From Candidatus Avelusimicrobium bubulum (GTDB taxonomy: Bacteria > Elusimicrobiota > Elusimicrobia > Elusimicrobiales > Elusimicrobiaceae), in NCBI GenBank assembly GCA_902798835.1, contig CADBYN010000009.1, positions 1 to 37,110 of the forward strand: 37,110 nucleotides of DNA, in the 5' to 3' direction. The notes below the pieces were generated by a model that did not search any database, was not told the DNA's origin, and saw only the letters and a program-made list of their open reading frames with translations. How positions within the stretch are numbered: position 1 is the stretch's first letter; every line of letters starts with the position of its first letter. Positions 16,726-25,153 of the stretch are shown here, piece by piece. A program made the position numbers and the translations under genes.

Positions 16726-16736
16726 AAGGGGAAGTT

Positions 16737-17210
16737 CTATTTGTATTCCAATTTAATCAATTTGTAAGTACGAGGGCCGCGAGGAAGTTGTGCTTCGAAA
16801 GTTTCCCCTTGTTTTTTACCCAATACCGCATTGGCTAATGGAGATTTAACCGATAGAAGGCCCTTGTCCGGATTTGCTTCCGAAGGTCCTACCAATGTAT
16901 AAGTAAATTCAAGGTCTGCCGCCTGGTCTACAATGGTAACAGTCGCTCCGATACGGGCTTCACTTTTATCTACTGTTAAATCATCCGTAATTTGTGCATT
17001 GCGCAAGCGCAATTCCAGTTCATTGATACGTGAAAGTGTTTCTGCCTGCTTTTCTTTGGCAGCATGATATTCAGCATTTTCTTTAAGATCTCCCTGGGCG
17101 GCAGCGGTGCCAATCTCTTGGGATAATTGTTGTTTGATCTCTTTTAAATTTTTGAGTTCTTCGAGCAACTCTTCATATTTTTTCCTGCTTACATAAAATA
17201 CTTCTGCCAT
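16737..17210 (-). CDS. greA: Transcription elongation factor GreA
   Basis: GreA enters the secondary channel of RNA polymerase and triggers cleavage of backtracked RNA. The 157-residue protein has the N-terminal coiled coil with the acidic tip (GDLKENAEYHAAKEKQ, about residues 40-55) and the C-terminal FKBP-like domain ending with SPLANAVLGKKQGE. Length and motifs are normal. The ATG at 17210 has a good ribosome site (AAGGAG). It is a single-gene unit, divergent from the protease at 17306. Confidence 0.96.
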   Translation of the reverse strand: MAEVFYVSRKKYEELLEELKNLKEIKQQLSQEIGTAAAQGDLKENAEYHAAKEKQAETLSRINELELRLRNAQITDDLTVDKSEARIGATVTIVDQAADLEFTYTLVGPSEANPDKGLLSVKSPLANAVLGKKQGETFEAQLPRGPRTYKLIKLEYK

Positions 17211-17290
17211 AATTCACTCCTTACTTATTATCTAAGTGTACAATTTCAAAACGCAGATTTCAACTAGCTTTCCCATACCTTCCTATTTCT

Positions 17291-17299
17291 TGCTATAAT
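17291..17299 (+). promoter_or_regulatory. Extended -10 box (TGCTATAAT) of the protease gene
   Basis: TGC plus a perfect TATAAT, ending 6 bases before the ATG at 17306. There is no -35 match and no ribosome binding site; this is the clearest leaderless-type start in the window. Confidence 0.7.
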
Positions 17300-17305
17300 A
17301 CAGAT

Positions 17306-18079
17306 ATGAAGAAAATGGGAGCGGTACTTATTGCGGGTTGGTTACTCATCGTTGCAAACGCCCAAGCGTACGATCATGTGTACATTGCCCAACGCAATAT
17401 GCCGGCTGTCGTACAAATTAACGTCCTGTCCAACGATGGGAAAACTTCTACCGGGACAGGGTTTATAGTCGACCCTAAAGGGCTTATTGTAACCAATCGT
17501 CACGTCCTTGAACAGTCCCTTTATGCCAACATTACCTTTAATAATGGCATTACATCCGGCGAGGCAATCACGCTAGCACAAGATCCCCTATTAGATATTG
17601 CTCTTATAAAAATTGAAGCAAAAAATCTGCCACATGTTACTTTATCCAATGATGACAATGTGCTAATAGGGCAAACCATTACCGTCATTGGCAACCCGCG
17701 ACGACTTCAAAATACCGTCACTTCGGGTATTATCAGTCAACTACGCAAACAAAAAGACGGAACTGTATGGCACCAAATCAGTGCCCCCATTTCCCCTAGT
17801 TCTAGCGGCAGCCCCGTATTTAATGACAAAGGGGAAGTTGTTTCCGTAGCCTTTGCCAGTATGACCGGAGAAGGAAATCAAAACTTAAATTTCGCTATAC
17901 CTATACGTTATGTACGGGAATTAGCTGAAAAAAATACCATTGCGTTTCCCGAGCCAGCCACAACCGCCCAGGAAAACAGACTAGTAAAACATGTAAAAAA
18001 ATCATGGGAAATTACAAAGCGGTTGTTTCGCCGGTGGTTTACCGGCCAAGAAGTTGAAAAACAGGTAGGAAATAATTAA
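17306..18079 (+). CDS. Exported trypsin-like serine protease (HtrA/S1C-like)
   Basis: A 257-residue protein with a signal peptide (MKKMGAVLIAGWLLIVANAQA) and a chymotrypsin-fold protease domain. The triad is visible: H66 in VTNRHVLEQ, D97 in LLDIALIKIE and S167 in PSSSGSPVFN. The domain is like DegP/HtrA, but there is no PDZ domain; after about residue 215 only a basic tail remains (KRLFRRWF). It probably acts in periplasmic quality control or in processing a specific partner. It is 22 bases upstream of the 657-residue anchored protein and likely shares its transcript, so that protein is a candidate partner or substrate. The start is fixed by the -10 box directly upstream. Confidence 0.88.
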   Translation: MKKMGAVLIAGWLLIVANAQAYDHVYIAQRNMPAVVQINVLSNDGKTSTGTGFIVDPKGLIVTNRHVLEQSLYANITFNNGITSGEAITLAQDPLLDIALIKIEAKNLPHVTLSNDDNVLIGQTITVIGNPRRLQNTVTSGIISQLRKQKDGTVWHQISAPISPSSSGSPVFNDKGEVVSVAFASMTGEGNQNLNFAIPIRYVRELAEKNTIAFPEPATTAQENRLVKHVKKSWEITKRLFRRWFTGQEVEKQVGNN

Positions 18080-18101
18080 ACTATACATATAGGACAAAAT
18101 T

Positions 18102-20075
18102 ATGAAAAAAATTATTTTTAAAACCGGATTCATTCTTTTATGTGTGGGCGTTGTGGTCTTCTTACTTTTGCCTTTTTTGGAAACCACTACACCCGCCCCT
18201 TCAACCTCGAACATGGACCAGGCTCAGGTAGTTACTGAAAACCCTTTAAATGCTATCTCAAAACGTATAGCTTCCTTGTTTGGTTTAAACAAAGAACGCA
18301 AACAAAAAACATTGCCGGGGCAAACCAATGTTGCCGCTAATTCCGCAGATGGAACGACGGAAAACGCCAACAATATTTCTTCCGCTTCTGCGGATTGGAG
18401 AGCATCCGCAAACACTCCCCGTACGTCGGCAACTACCAGAGAGGCACCGAATGCCGCTCAATCACAAACTATCGAAGTGCCTCCTCATAACTCTGCCGCT
18501 GATTATGAAAATGCTTCTTTTCAAACCGACGATGGCGAGTGGGTACTTGTACAACAAACAGCCCCCGAACATAGCGCCCCGGGCATGCACGAAGTAAATG
18601 TGCACGAGAATCCATATGATCAATATGTCCACCAAGAGAGAGCGAGAAGCTTCGGCCCGCAAATGCCCAAGCAAGAAATTCCCGATTCCAAATGGGCGCG
18701 CATTATTCAACCGGTCAAAAACCTCCTGGGTTTTGGCAAATCTTCTGAGGAACCTTCCGTCAGTACTCGTGCGGCGCAACACGCAAATAATGAAAAAGGC
18801 CTTTCCCTGGGGGCCGGATCCGATAAATTGGCTTCTAACAAGGGAAATGAATCTTCCAGTTTTTCGCAAGTACGCTTGCCTACACCTGACATCACCCCTA
18901 TAGAGTGGTCCATGCTGACCCCTAGAGAACAACAGGAATCTGAAAAAAGCGACTCTTCATCTGACAAATCCAATGCGCGCGAGGTTGCAGAAGCGCTTGG
19001 CAATGCCAAATTCCCCAACCCGAAGACACCAAAAGAACGCCAGCAGAGAGAAGATTTTATCAACCAAAAAGAAGCCGAGCTACTACAACGTATGGACGAA
19101 GCACTCTTGCAAGTGCTTACGACAAATTCAAAGAACAGACCGCAGAAGATTGGTGTGGATAATGTGGTAGGTTGTTCGGACGGAGTCCGACAACAAACCG
19201 GATGCCGTAGCAATCTTACTCCAGATAATAGTGATAATCTATCTACTCTAAGCGAGGAGCAAGAGACGCAGAAAGAAAAGGTTTTGGAAAAAGAAAGAGA
19301 CAACAACCGATACAACATCCGCCAAGAAACCGGAACAATACTTGACGACAATTACAGCATTACAGTACTCCTAGGACCTTCTATGGAGGACCTTAACTTT
19401 GATGATCTTAGGCGAAGTGCCCCTGAAGTAGCAGAAAAATATGAATACCTTGCAAAGGCCAAGAACTGCTATGAAGAAAATTGTTATTGGGTACCTAGCT
19501 CCGCCCCCTCGGACCCTACTTTAAAAGATGCGGTTTCTACTGTCGGTCTGCCAAAAGGTGACCCCCTGGGCGTGGAGGAAAAATTAAAACAAGAAGCGAG
19601 TAAAGCGAATAAGAAAATATTGGAAACACCTATCAACTGGATCCCTTATAACGAAAAAGATGTTAAACAACTTAAAGACCGCCCTGAACATGTTCTGCCA
19701 TCAGACTCTGAAGTAGCATTATGGTATGGCCAAAACGTGGGCCTTGAAAACATCTTGGTATCTTCGCTACCATCCCCTTTGTCTTCATCTAGACAAACGA
19801 CGGGATCTTCCAAAACATTCATGAAGAGAAATTTTATAACTCAAGAAGAAGAATTCGCACGACAGCGACAAACACCCCACGAGAAAAGCGTCCTCAAATC
19901 CGGCAACTCCCAGGATAAACAAGAAGAATATAGCGAGAGCAAACAAATGGGAAAGCAGATTGCCAAGTATGTAACTGAAGACATCATCACGCGTAACGAA
20001 ATAAAAAACCAGGTTTTTGAAAACCCTGTACAAGAGGCAACGGAACTGCGGTTAAAAACGATATTGGAAAAATAA
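18102..20075 (+). CDS. Large membrane-anchored, probably disordered protein of unknown function
   Basis: I recognise no family. The 657-residue protein has one N-terminal hydrophobic helix (about residues 4-26) that serves as signal or anchor, followed by a long Ser/Thr/Asn/Gln/Glu/Lys-rich chain of low hydrophobicity. Two close cysteine pairs occur (VGCSDGVRQQTGC and KNCYEENCYW), the second in a more ordered-looking region at about residues 415-470. Charged helical stretches appear near 305-330 and 610-657. It follows the HtrA-like protease by 22 bases and precedes the promoter of the next operon. The codon style matches its neighbours, so it is not obviously foreign. A surface or periplasmic role is likely, specific function unknown. 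Confidence 0.7.
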   Translation: MKKIIFKTGFILLCVGVVVFLLLPFLETTTPAPSTSNMDQAQVVTENPLNAISKRIASLFGLNKERKQKTLPGQTNVAANSADGTTENANNISSASADWRASANTPRTSATTREAPNAAQSQTIEVPPHNSAADYENASFQTDDGEWVLVQQTAPEHSAPGMHEVNVHENPYDQYVHQERARSFGPQMPKQEIPDSKWARIIQPVKNLLGFGKSSEEPSVSTRAAQHANNEKGLSLGAGSDKLASNKGNESSSFSQVRLPTPDITPIEWSMLTPREQQESEKSDSSSDKSNAREVAEALGNAKFPNPKTPKERQQREDFINQKEAELLQRMDEALLQVLTTNSKNRPQKIGVDNVVGCSDGVRQQTGCRSNLTPDNSDNLSTLSEEQETQKEKVLEKERDNNRYNIRQETGTILDDNYSITVLLGPSMEDLNFDDLRRSAPEVAEKYEYLAKAKNCYEENCYWVPSSAPSDPTLKDAVSTVGLPKGDPLGVEEKLKQEASKANKKILETPINWIPYNEKDVKQLKDRPEHVLPSDSEVALWYGQNVGLENILVSSLPSPLSSSRQTTGSSKTFMKRNFITQEEEFARQRQTPHEKSVLKSGNSQDKQEEYSESKQMGKQIAKYVTEDIITRNEIKNQVFENPVQEATELRLKTILEK

Positions 20076-20123
20076 TGGATTGCCGATAATGAAATAGAGG
20101 TTTATTTTACAGTTTAAAATGGG

Positions 20124-20129
20124 TATAAT
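20124..20129 (+). promoter_or_regulatory. TATAAT -10 box of the six-gene envelope operon
   Basis: A perfect TATAAT 21 bases before the ATG at 20151, with an AAAGGAG ribosome site between them. The -35 is weak (TTTATT at 20101-20106, 17-base spacer). Confidence 0.6.
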
Positions 20130-20150
20130 TAGGTGTAGAAAGGAGAATTT

Positions 20151-20705
20151 ATGACCAAAAAATATGTTGTTTTGGCAACAATTTTGTTGTGTTTGTGCGC
20201 TGCGTGCCGCAAACAGACCGAATATGACCGCAACGACCCCAACCAAGATTACGAACGCTTTATTAATTCCCACGTGTTTGCTGCCTGTGAGGCAGTTGGA
20301 CATCCTTACGCCCGCTACTCGTTAGCCGAGCTTTTGCAACGCCCCAGCGATAATTCTTCTGAATATAAAATTACGTTTGTTAACGGTCCATGCAAAGGGG
20401 TTACCGTGTGGACCTCGGATGTTATTTTGAAAACCAGCCCCGTAGATGATGCCACCCTTATTCCCACGGGCACCGCTGTACTGCGTAATTTTGATAATCC
20501 CAAAGAACCCTACGATAAAGATACTACCGACCACTGGAACGTAGGTGTTGTGATGGGAACTAGCCGCGCCAAACAAGGAATTATTGACCTGGGCTTCCCG
20601 CGCGATCGAAACGATTTTTTCCCTGCACGGGAAAGTGTTTACGCACATAATGTACGTTATATTATTTCCCCCAAGGGTAAAGATGTACGCAAATTCATAA
20701 AGTAA
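20151..20705 (+). CDS. Predicted lipoprotein of unknown function
   Basis: A 184-residue protein with a lipoprotein signal: hydrophobic stretch VVLATILLCLC and lipobox CAAC with the lipidated Cys at about residue 19. The mature part has a possible disulfide pair (AACEAVG and NGPCKGVT) and a beta-rich middle with TVWTSDVILKTSP. I do not recognise the family. It is the first gene of a tight operon that continues to 25121: the next gene starts 11 bases downstream. Clear promoter and ribosome site. Probably anchored in the inner leaflet of the outer membrane, facing the periplasm. Confidence 0.78.
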   Translation: MTKKYVVLATILLCLCAACRKQTEYDRNDPNQDYERFINSHVFAACEAVGHPYARYSLAELLQRPSDNSSEYKITFVNGPCKGVTVWTSDVILKTSPVDDATLIPTGTAVLRNFDNPKEPYDKDTTDHWNVGVVMGTSRAKQGIIDLGFPRDRNDFFPARESVYAHNVRYIISPKGKDVRKFIK

Positions 20706-20716
20706 AAGGAGCTTGT

Positions 20717-21454
20717 ATGAAATTCTCTCGTTTTTTCTCAGTCGTATTTGCCGCTTTGTGTATGGCAGCGCCCGCCTGGGCTGCGGAAGGAGATCCCATC
20801 TCCACTGAAATAACTATCATTGATGTTCCCACCGCAGAGGTATTAGATCGCTATCAAGCGTCTTTTAATACTCGCGTGTATGAACATGGTACTGTTATGG
20901 AAAGTATCGATTTTGGGGTTTATCCGCGTATTAATATTGGAGTCAGCGTGGCGATTGACAATTGGATAGGTTCTTCCCACACCGTAAAAGTATTAAATCC
21001 CGAATTTCAAGCCAAATGGAAAGTATATGACGGCAGTTTGTACTTGCCCGCTATTGCTATCGGATACGATGGCCGCCGTTATGGTTACGGATACAATCCG
21101 GAAACACGCGAGTATATCCGTTCCAAACGTTATTTGGACAATCGAAAAGGCGGGTATGTAACTTTAACACGCGAAATTTTTGTTCCTAACCTTACGCTAA
21201 ACGGTGGGGTCAACTTCTCGGATTTTGACTGGAATGAAATCTATATGTTTACCGGTTTGTATTACAAAATTATTCCGCAAATTACATTGTTAAGTGAATG
21301 GGATAATATCCGTAATATGCGCGACTCACGCTTGAACTTAGGGGCTCGCTTCTACTTGCACCCCTCGTTGGCTTTGGATGCTTCTTTCCGCCGGGTTGGC
21401 CGCGGAGATGAAAACGAACGCATCCTGCAGTTGCGTTATGTTACTACGTTTTGA
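20717..21454 (+). CDS. Predicted outer-membrane beta-barrel protein
   Basis: A 245-residue protein with a signal peptide (FFSVVFAALCMAAPAWA) followed by alternating, aromatic-rich strands such as SIDFGVYPRINIGVSVAI and LRYVTTF. It ends in Phe, as most outer-membrane barrel proteins do. The length suits a barrel of about 10-12 strands. Pieces resemble YjbH-type or general porin-like families, but I cannot assign one. It lies between the lipoprotein and the HAMP-only protein with gaps of 11 and 8 bases. Possible roles are a small-molecule pore or part of an envelope complex encoded by this operon. Confidence 0.72.
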   Translation: MKFSRFFSVVFAALCMAAPAWAAEGDPISTEITIIDVPTAEVLDRYQASFNTRVYEHGTVMESIDFGVYPRINIGVSVAIDNWIGSSHTVKVLNPEFQAKWKVYDGSLYLPAIAIGYDGRRYGYGYNPETREYIRSKRYLDNRKGGYVTLTREIFVPNLTLNGGVNFSDFDWNEIYMFTGLYYKIIPQITLLSEWDNIRNMRDSRLNLGARFYLHPSLALDASFRRVGRGDENERILQLRYVTTF

Positions 21455-21462
21455 GGAAAATT

Positions 21463-21909
21463 ATGGATAACAAAGCCATCAAATCAGGTTTTCAACGTCG
21501 CACAATTTTTATTAAAAGAAATCTGCAGATTCGTTATATGATTTTGATGGTAGCTTGTGTACTGTGCGGCCTGGCCATCATGGGTTTGGAACTGACAGCC
21601 ACACTCAATGATCTGTTTGATGACTACCCTGTTTTAGTACAACCCATTTATGATGAATTCATCCCCATTGTTGCCAGTTTCTTTTATAAAATTTCCATTT
21701 ACGTATTACTGGTGATAATCATTTCCGCTATTGTATCCCACCGAATGGCCGGCCCCGTATATCGTTTCGAACAAACCTGCAAACAAATTGCAAAGGGAGA
21801 TTTTTCGCAGCGGGTACATTTGCGTAAAGGGGATCAACTAACTGAACTACAGCAAGAATTTAACACCATGATGGACGAAATAGAAAAGCGCTTGAACGAA
21901 AAATCTTAA
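21463..21909 (+). CDS. HAMP-only membrane protein
   Basis: About 148 residues from the ATG at 21463, which has a GAGGAAA site; an upstream TTG at 21451 is unlikely. Two membrane helices (about residues 28-48 and 80-102) frame a periplasmic segment of roughly 30 residues. Then comes a HAMP domain with the marker PVYRFEQTCKQIAKGDFSQR and a closing coiled coil (ELQQEFNTMMDEIEKRL). HAMP domains pass signals from membrane sensors to kinases, cyclases or chemoreceptor tips, but no such output domain is present. The protein ends after the helix and is not a frameshifted longer gene, since the next gene starts 5 bases later in normal form. It may signal by protein contact. Function unknown. Confidence 0.82.
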   Translation: MDNKAIKSGFQRRTIFIKRNLQIRYMILMVACVLCGLAIMGLELTATLNDLFDDYPVLVQPIYDEFIPIVASFFYKISIYVLLVIIISAIVSHRMAGPVYRFEQTCKQIAKGDFSQRVHLRKGDQLTELQQEFNTMMDEIEKRLNEKS

Positions 21910-21914
21910 AACTT

Positions 21915-23204
21915 ATGAAAAAACAACTTTTAATGATAGGATGCTTATTGGGTGCACTTAGCGTTGCCGCACAAAGCAATTATGGTGTGGAATTTTCCAG
22001 TTTGCTTAGCGATAACCTCTCGTTGGAAAGTGCTATTCGTTTGGGCCTTGAAAACAACTCCGATTTTTTATCCGCCAAGGAAGAAATTACCGTTGCTGAG
22101 CAAAAGGTAAGTGAGGCGAAATTTCGCTATTTGCCCCAATTTGCCTTGCAAGGCACAGCAACCTGGTACGAAGCAGACTCCCCCATGGTGCTCCCGGAAC
22201 CGGGAATCAACCGTTTCTTGCCGGACACAAAATCGCTTGACGCCAAACATTTTTACGGCGTAGGTGTAACGGCCACGCAGTATATCTATTCCGGTGGCCG
22301 CATTAACGGATCCCTGAAGATTGCACGAGCTAATTTAAAACAGGCCCAAAGCCGCTACGAAACCGTTAAAAACGCCGTCGTGTTGGAGATCAAAAAATCC
22401 TTTGCCAATTTGCTTTATGCACAAGAAAATGTCGCTTTCACACAAAAACTTTATGAACAAGTGAAAAATTGGCGCTACTCGTCAGGCCCGTGGACGCGCA
22501 TACGACAAAAAGCAATTGTGGCCCAGATAAAAGCCCGCTACCAGGAAGCCCAAAGCGAGCTCAATCGCGCCAAACTAGCAATGTTAGTTAGTTTAAACAA
22601 GGAATTAAATTCCCCCCTTACGGTTTCAGGGAGCTTAGAGCCGGTATCCACTCAGGGAGATTTACCCCATTTCCAATTATGGGCTACCGAATTTCGCCCG
22701 GAGTTAAAATCTGCCATTTATGCATTGGAACTTGATAACATCGCCATTGATTTGGCCCTTTCTAAACGCTATCCGGACATTTTATTAAATGCTTCTTACG
22801 AGCGTGTAGGCGATTCCGACTTGGATGACGAAAACAAACAAGTATCGCTAGCCGTGCGCTTGCCCATTCCGTATACTTTCTCGCAACAAGTCAATCAAAA
22901 GAAAGCAGAGCAGCGCAAAAGCACGTTACACAGAAGCGCCATCGAAGACAAAATTCACGTTCAAGTAGCTACCAGTTTTGAGCAAATGATCTTTTGGCAG
23001 CAAGAAGTTTTGGACCGTCAAGCCATTTACCAAGAATTGACTTCCTTACTAGATCGTAACGCTAAGAATGCACCCCTGGATGATCTGGTCTCCTTGGAAG
23101 CTCGCCGGGAATATCTCCAAATGGGGCAATCCTATTTAGAAGCCTTGCGCGAAAATCACATTGCCAAAGCTCAGTTGGAATGGGCTATCGGCAAGGACTT
23201 ATAA
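21915..23204 (+). CDS. TolC-family outer-membrane efflux protein
   Basis: A 429-residue protein with a signal peptide (MKKQLLMIGCLLGALSVAAQ) and the outer membrane efflux layout of two homologous halves of long helices and short strands. Recognisable pieces are LSLESAIRLGLENNSDFLSAKEE at the start, TATQYIYSGGRINGSLKIARANLKQ in the first half and SLAVRLPIP in the second. TolC-type proteins form a trimeric tunnel through the outer membrane, fed by an inner-membrane pump and adaptor. Neither is encoded in this window, so the partner is unknown. The gene is 5 bases after the HAMP gene and overlaps the patatin gene by 1 base (TAATG). Confidence 0.88.
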   Translation: MKKQLLMIGCLLGALSVAAQSNYGVEFSSLLSDNLSLESAIRLGLENNSDFLSAKEEITVAEQKVSEAKFRYLPQFALQGTATWYEADSPMVLPEPGINRFLPDTKSLDAKHFYGVGVTATQYIYSGGRINGSLKIARANLKQAQSRYETVKNAVVLEIKKSFANLLYAQENVAFTQKLYEQVKNWRYSSGPWTRIRQKAIVAQIKARYQEAQSELNRAKLAMLVSLNKELNSPLTVSGSLEPVSTQGDLPHFQLWATEFRPELKSAIYALELDNIAIDLALSKRYPDILLNASYERVGDSDLDDENKQVSLAVRLPIPYTFSQQVNQKKAEQRKSTLHRSAIEDKIHVQVATSFEQMIFWQQEVLDRQAIYQELTSLLDRNAKNAPLDDLVSLEARREYLQMGQSYLEALRENHIAKAQLEWAIGKDL

Positions 23205-24157
23205 TGAAGTCCGTGCGCTTCTTTCTTCTGTTACTGAGCGGACTGCTATGTCTGCCGACCCAGGCCTTAACTCCTCCCTCCGATGATGCAATTTTACGTG
23301 AATTTATGTGGCAACGTTTTGTGGCTTTGCCCAAAAACGAACGGCCCCAGATCGGTTTGGCACTTTCGGCCGGAGGGGTGCGTGGTTTTGCCCACGTTGG
23401 AGTATTGGAAGTGCTTGATAATGCCCAAGTGCCGATTGACTACTTAGCCGGAACTTCTATGGGATCAGTAGTGGGAGGCTTCTACGCCGCAGGCTTATCT
23501 ACGGATAAATTGTGGGAATTGGGCAACCACATCAAACTCAATACCATTACTCCTGATTGGAATGCGGCGGGATTGTTTCGTTTTCTGTTCGCACGCAAAT
23601 TACCAACTTCGGCCAATTTATCTAAATTCTTTGAACAACAACTAGGCGATATGCAATTTGAAGACATGCCTATTCCGTTTTCATGTTCGGCCATGGACGT
23701 AAAAACGGGGGAGCGCGTAGTATTTAACTCGGGTCCCTTGGCTATTGCCGTACGTGCTAGCATGAATTTACCGGGGGTGTTCGAACCGGTGGAATACCGG
23801 CACCGTTCTTTGGTAGACGGAGCCGTGGTCGATTATTTACCCGTTGAATCAGTAGAACAAATGGGAGCTGATTACATTATTGCTTCCGTCACACCGCTCG
23901 ATTTTTCCTCCAAAACCCCTACCAGCATTTTGGGGTACGTCAACCGCGTCAATGATGTACGCGCGGCAGCTATGATTGAGGAATCCGCCCGCAAAGCGAA
24001 CTTTGTACTCACTAACCGAGTGCTAGATACAGGAACGTTGGAATTAAAGAAACTTCATCAGGCCGGAGAAGTAGGTGTTAAAGAAACTTATTCTAATTTA
24101 GGAGCGCTGCAAGAAGATATCTTGCTTCATGCATTGCCTTATGTATTTAAAAAGTAA
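23204..24157 (+). CDS. Exported patatin-like phospholipase
   Basis: A patatin-fold serine lipase, 317 residues. I start it at the ATG of a TAATG overlap with the TolC gene (23204), which gives a clean signal peptide (SVRFFLLLLSGLLCLPTQA); the ATG at 23180 would add eight residues before it. The oxyanion loop is SAGGVRG (56-61), the nucleophile is S85 in GTSMGS, and the catalytic aspartate is D205 in VDGAVVDYLP, so the Ser-Asp dyad is complete. Unlike PlpD-type (type Vd) proteins it has no POTRA or barrel part. It would hydrolyse phospholipid acyl chains in the periplasm or outer membrane. The neighbours suggest an envelope-remodelling or secretion role, which is inference. Confidence 0.9.
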   Translation: MKSVRFFLLLLSGLLCLPTQALTPPSDDAILREFMWQRFVALPKNERPQIGLALSAGGVRGFAHVGVLEVLDNAQVPIDYLAGTSMGSVVGGFYAAGLSTDKLWELGNHIKLNTITPDWNAAGLFRFLFARKLPTSANLSKFFEQQLGDMQFEDMPIPFSCSAMDVKTGERVVFNSGPLAIAVRASMNLPGVFEPVEYRHRSLVDGAVVDYLPVESVEQMGADYIIASVTPLDFSSKTPTSILGYVNRVNDVRAAAMIEESARKANFVLTNRVLDTGTLELKKLHQAGEVGVKETYSNLGALQEDILLHALPYVFKK

Positions 24158-25121
24158 ATACGTTTTCATCATGATACTTTGTTTCTTGTTTGTAGAAGGA
24201 TGCAGCTCGCTCCAAAATGGGTTTTTGGGCATAGCTCCTTTTGGGGATAAGCAAGAGTATGTACGTGCTCGCAATCTATATAATGAACAAAAGTATGAAG
24301 AAGCTGTGAACGAATTAACCCGTTATATTTACAAAGCTGGGAACGTCAATCGTCGGGAAGCCCGCGCCTATCGCTTATTAGGTATGAGCTATGAACAACT
24401 CAACCAATTGGGCAAAGCCTTGGAGACATATTTGGAGGCACTCGAATTTCACCCCAATAATGTCCCGTTGTTAATAGCAGCTGCCGCGCTCTACCAACGA
24501 ACCGAACTCATTGATAAATCCCAGGCCCTTTATCAACGGGCTCTAGAACAAGAACCGAACAATTTACAAGCCTTGGCCGGGCAAGCTGAAAATTACCGCG
24601 CTTTCGGGTTCTTCTCACAAGCCCGCAATTATTATGATAAATTTTTTAAACTAAATCCAAGTGCTTCCCCACAATACCGCGCAAAATATGCTTCTACATT
24701 TTTAAATCAGGGAAATTTCGAACAGGCCTTCATTCATATCACTATGGCTTTGTCGGAAGATGCTTACCAACCTGATTATTGGCTTATTAGCGCTAAGGCC
24801 TCTTTTGGGTTGGGGCGCTATAATGATGCCTTAAACGCAATCGATACTGCCTTGGATTTAGCTCCGGATCGTACCGATCTGCAACTTTACAAAATTATTG
24901 GTCTTTACCAAACCCAGCATTATAAAGACTCAGCCCGCTGGGCACGTCAATTTATCCAAAAAAACCCTGACAATCAACTTGGCTGGTTACTGCTGGCTCT
25001 TAACGAGTGGAAATTAAATCAACGCACCTCAGCGCGAACACATCTACAAAAAGCAACAGCCTTTGAAGAAAACTCTTTTACCGGGCAAGTAGCTTCTAAA
25101 TTATTACAAGAATGGAAATAA
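24141..25121 (+). CDS. TPR-repeat lipoprotein
   Basis: A 326-residue protein with a lipoprotein signal (MILCFLFVEGC, lipidated Cys at about 21) and roughly seven tetratricopeptide repeats, for example QKYEEAVNELTRYI, GKALETYLEALEFHPNN and GRYNDALNAIDTALDLAPDR. TPR lipoproteins act as scaffolds for complexes at the outer membrane; BamD and PilF are known types, but neither is clearly matched here. The start is uncertain: ATG 24129 adds four residues. Either way the gene overlaps the patatin gene, so the two are coupled. It is the last gene of the operon, followed directly by a terminator. Confidence 0.85.
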   Translation: MYLKSKYVFIMILCFLFVEGCSSLQNGFLGIAPFGDKQEYVRARNLYNEQKYEEAVNELTRYIYKAGNVNRREARAYRLLGMSYEQLNQLGKALETYLEALEFHPNNVPLLIAAAALYQRTELIDKSQALYQRALEQEPNNLQALAGQAENYRAFGFFSQARNYYDKFFKLNPSASPQYRAKYASTFLNQGNFEQAFIHITMALSEDAYQPDYWLISAKASFGLGRYNDALNAIDTALDLAPDRTDLQLYKIIGLYQTQHYKDSARWARQFIQKNPDNQLGWLLLALNEWKLNQRTSARTHLQKATAFEENSFTGQVASKLLQEWK

Positions 25122-25147
25122 AAAGACCGCCCTAAAGGCGATCTTTT
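25121..25147. terminator. Bidirectional terminator between TPR gene and TldE-like gene
   Basis: AAAAGA-C-CGCC pairs with GGCG-A-TCTTTT around a 5-base loop with one internal mismatch. It closes both converging operons. Confidence 0.82.
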
Positions 25148-25153
25148 AAATGA

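Noticed and set aside
18707-19351. A 214-residue frame antisense to the anchored protein gene
   Set aside because: Ser/Leu/Cys-rich product of a low-complexity sense strand, with no promoter or ribosome site.
23204-24157. PlpD-type (type Vd) autotransporter
   Set aside because: The patatin gene ends right after the lipase domain; the separate barrel gene at 20717 is not fused and has no POTRA.
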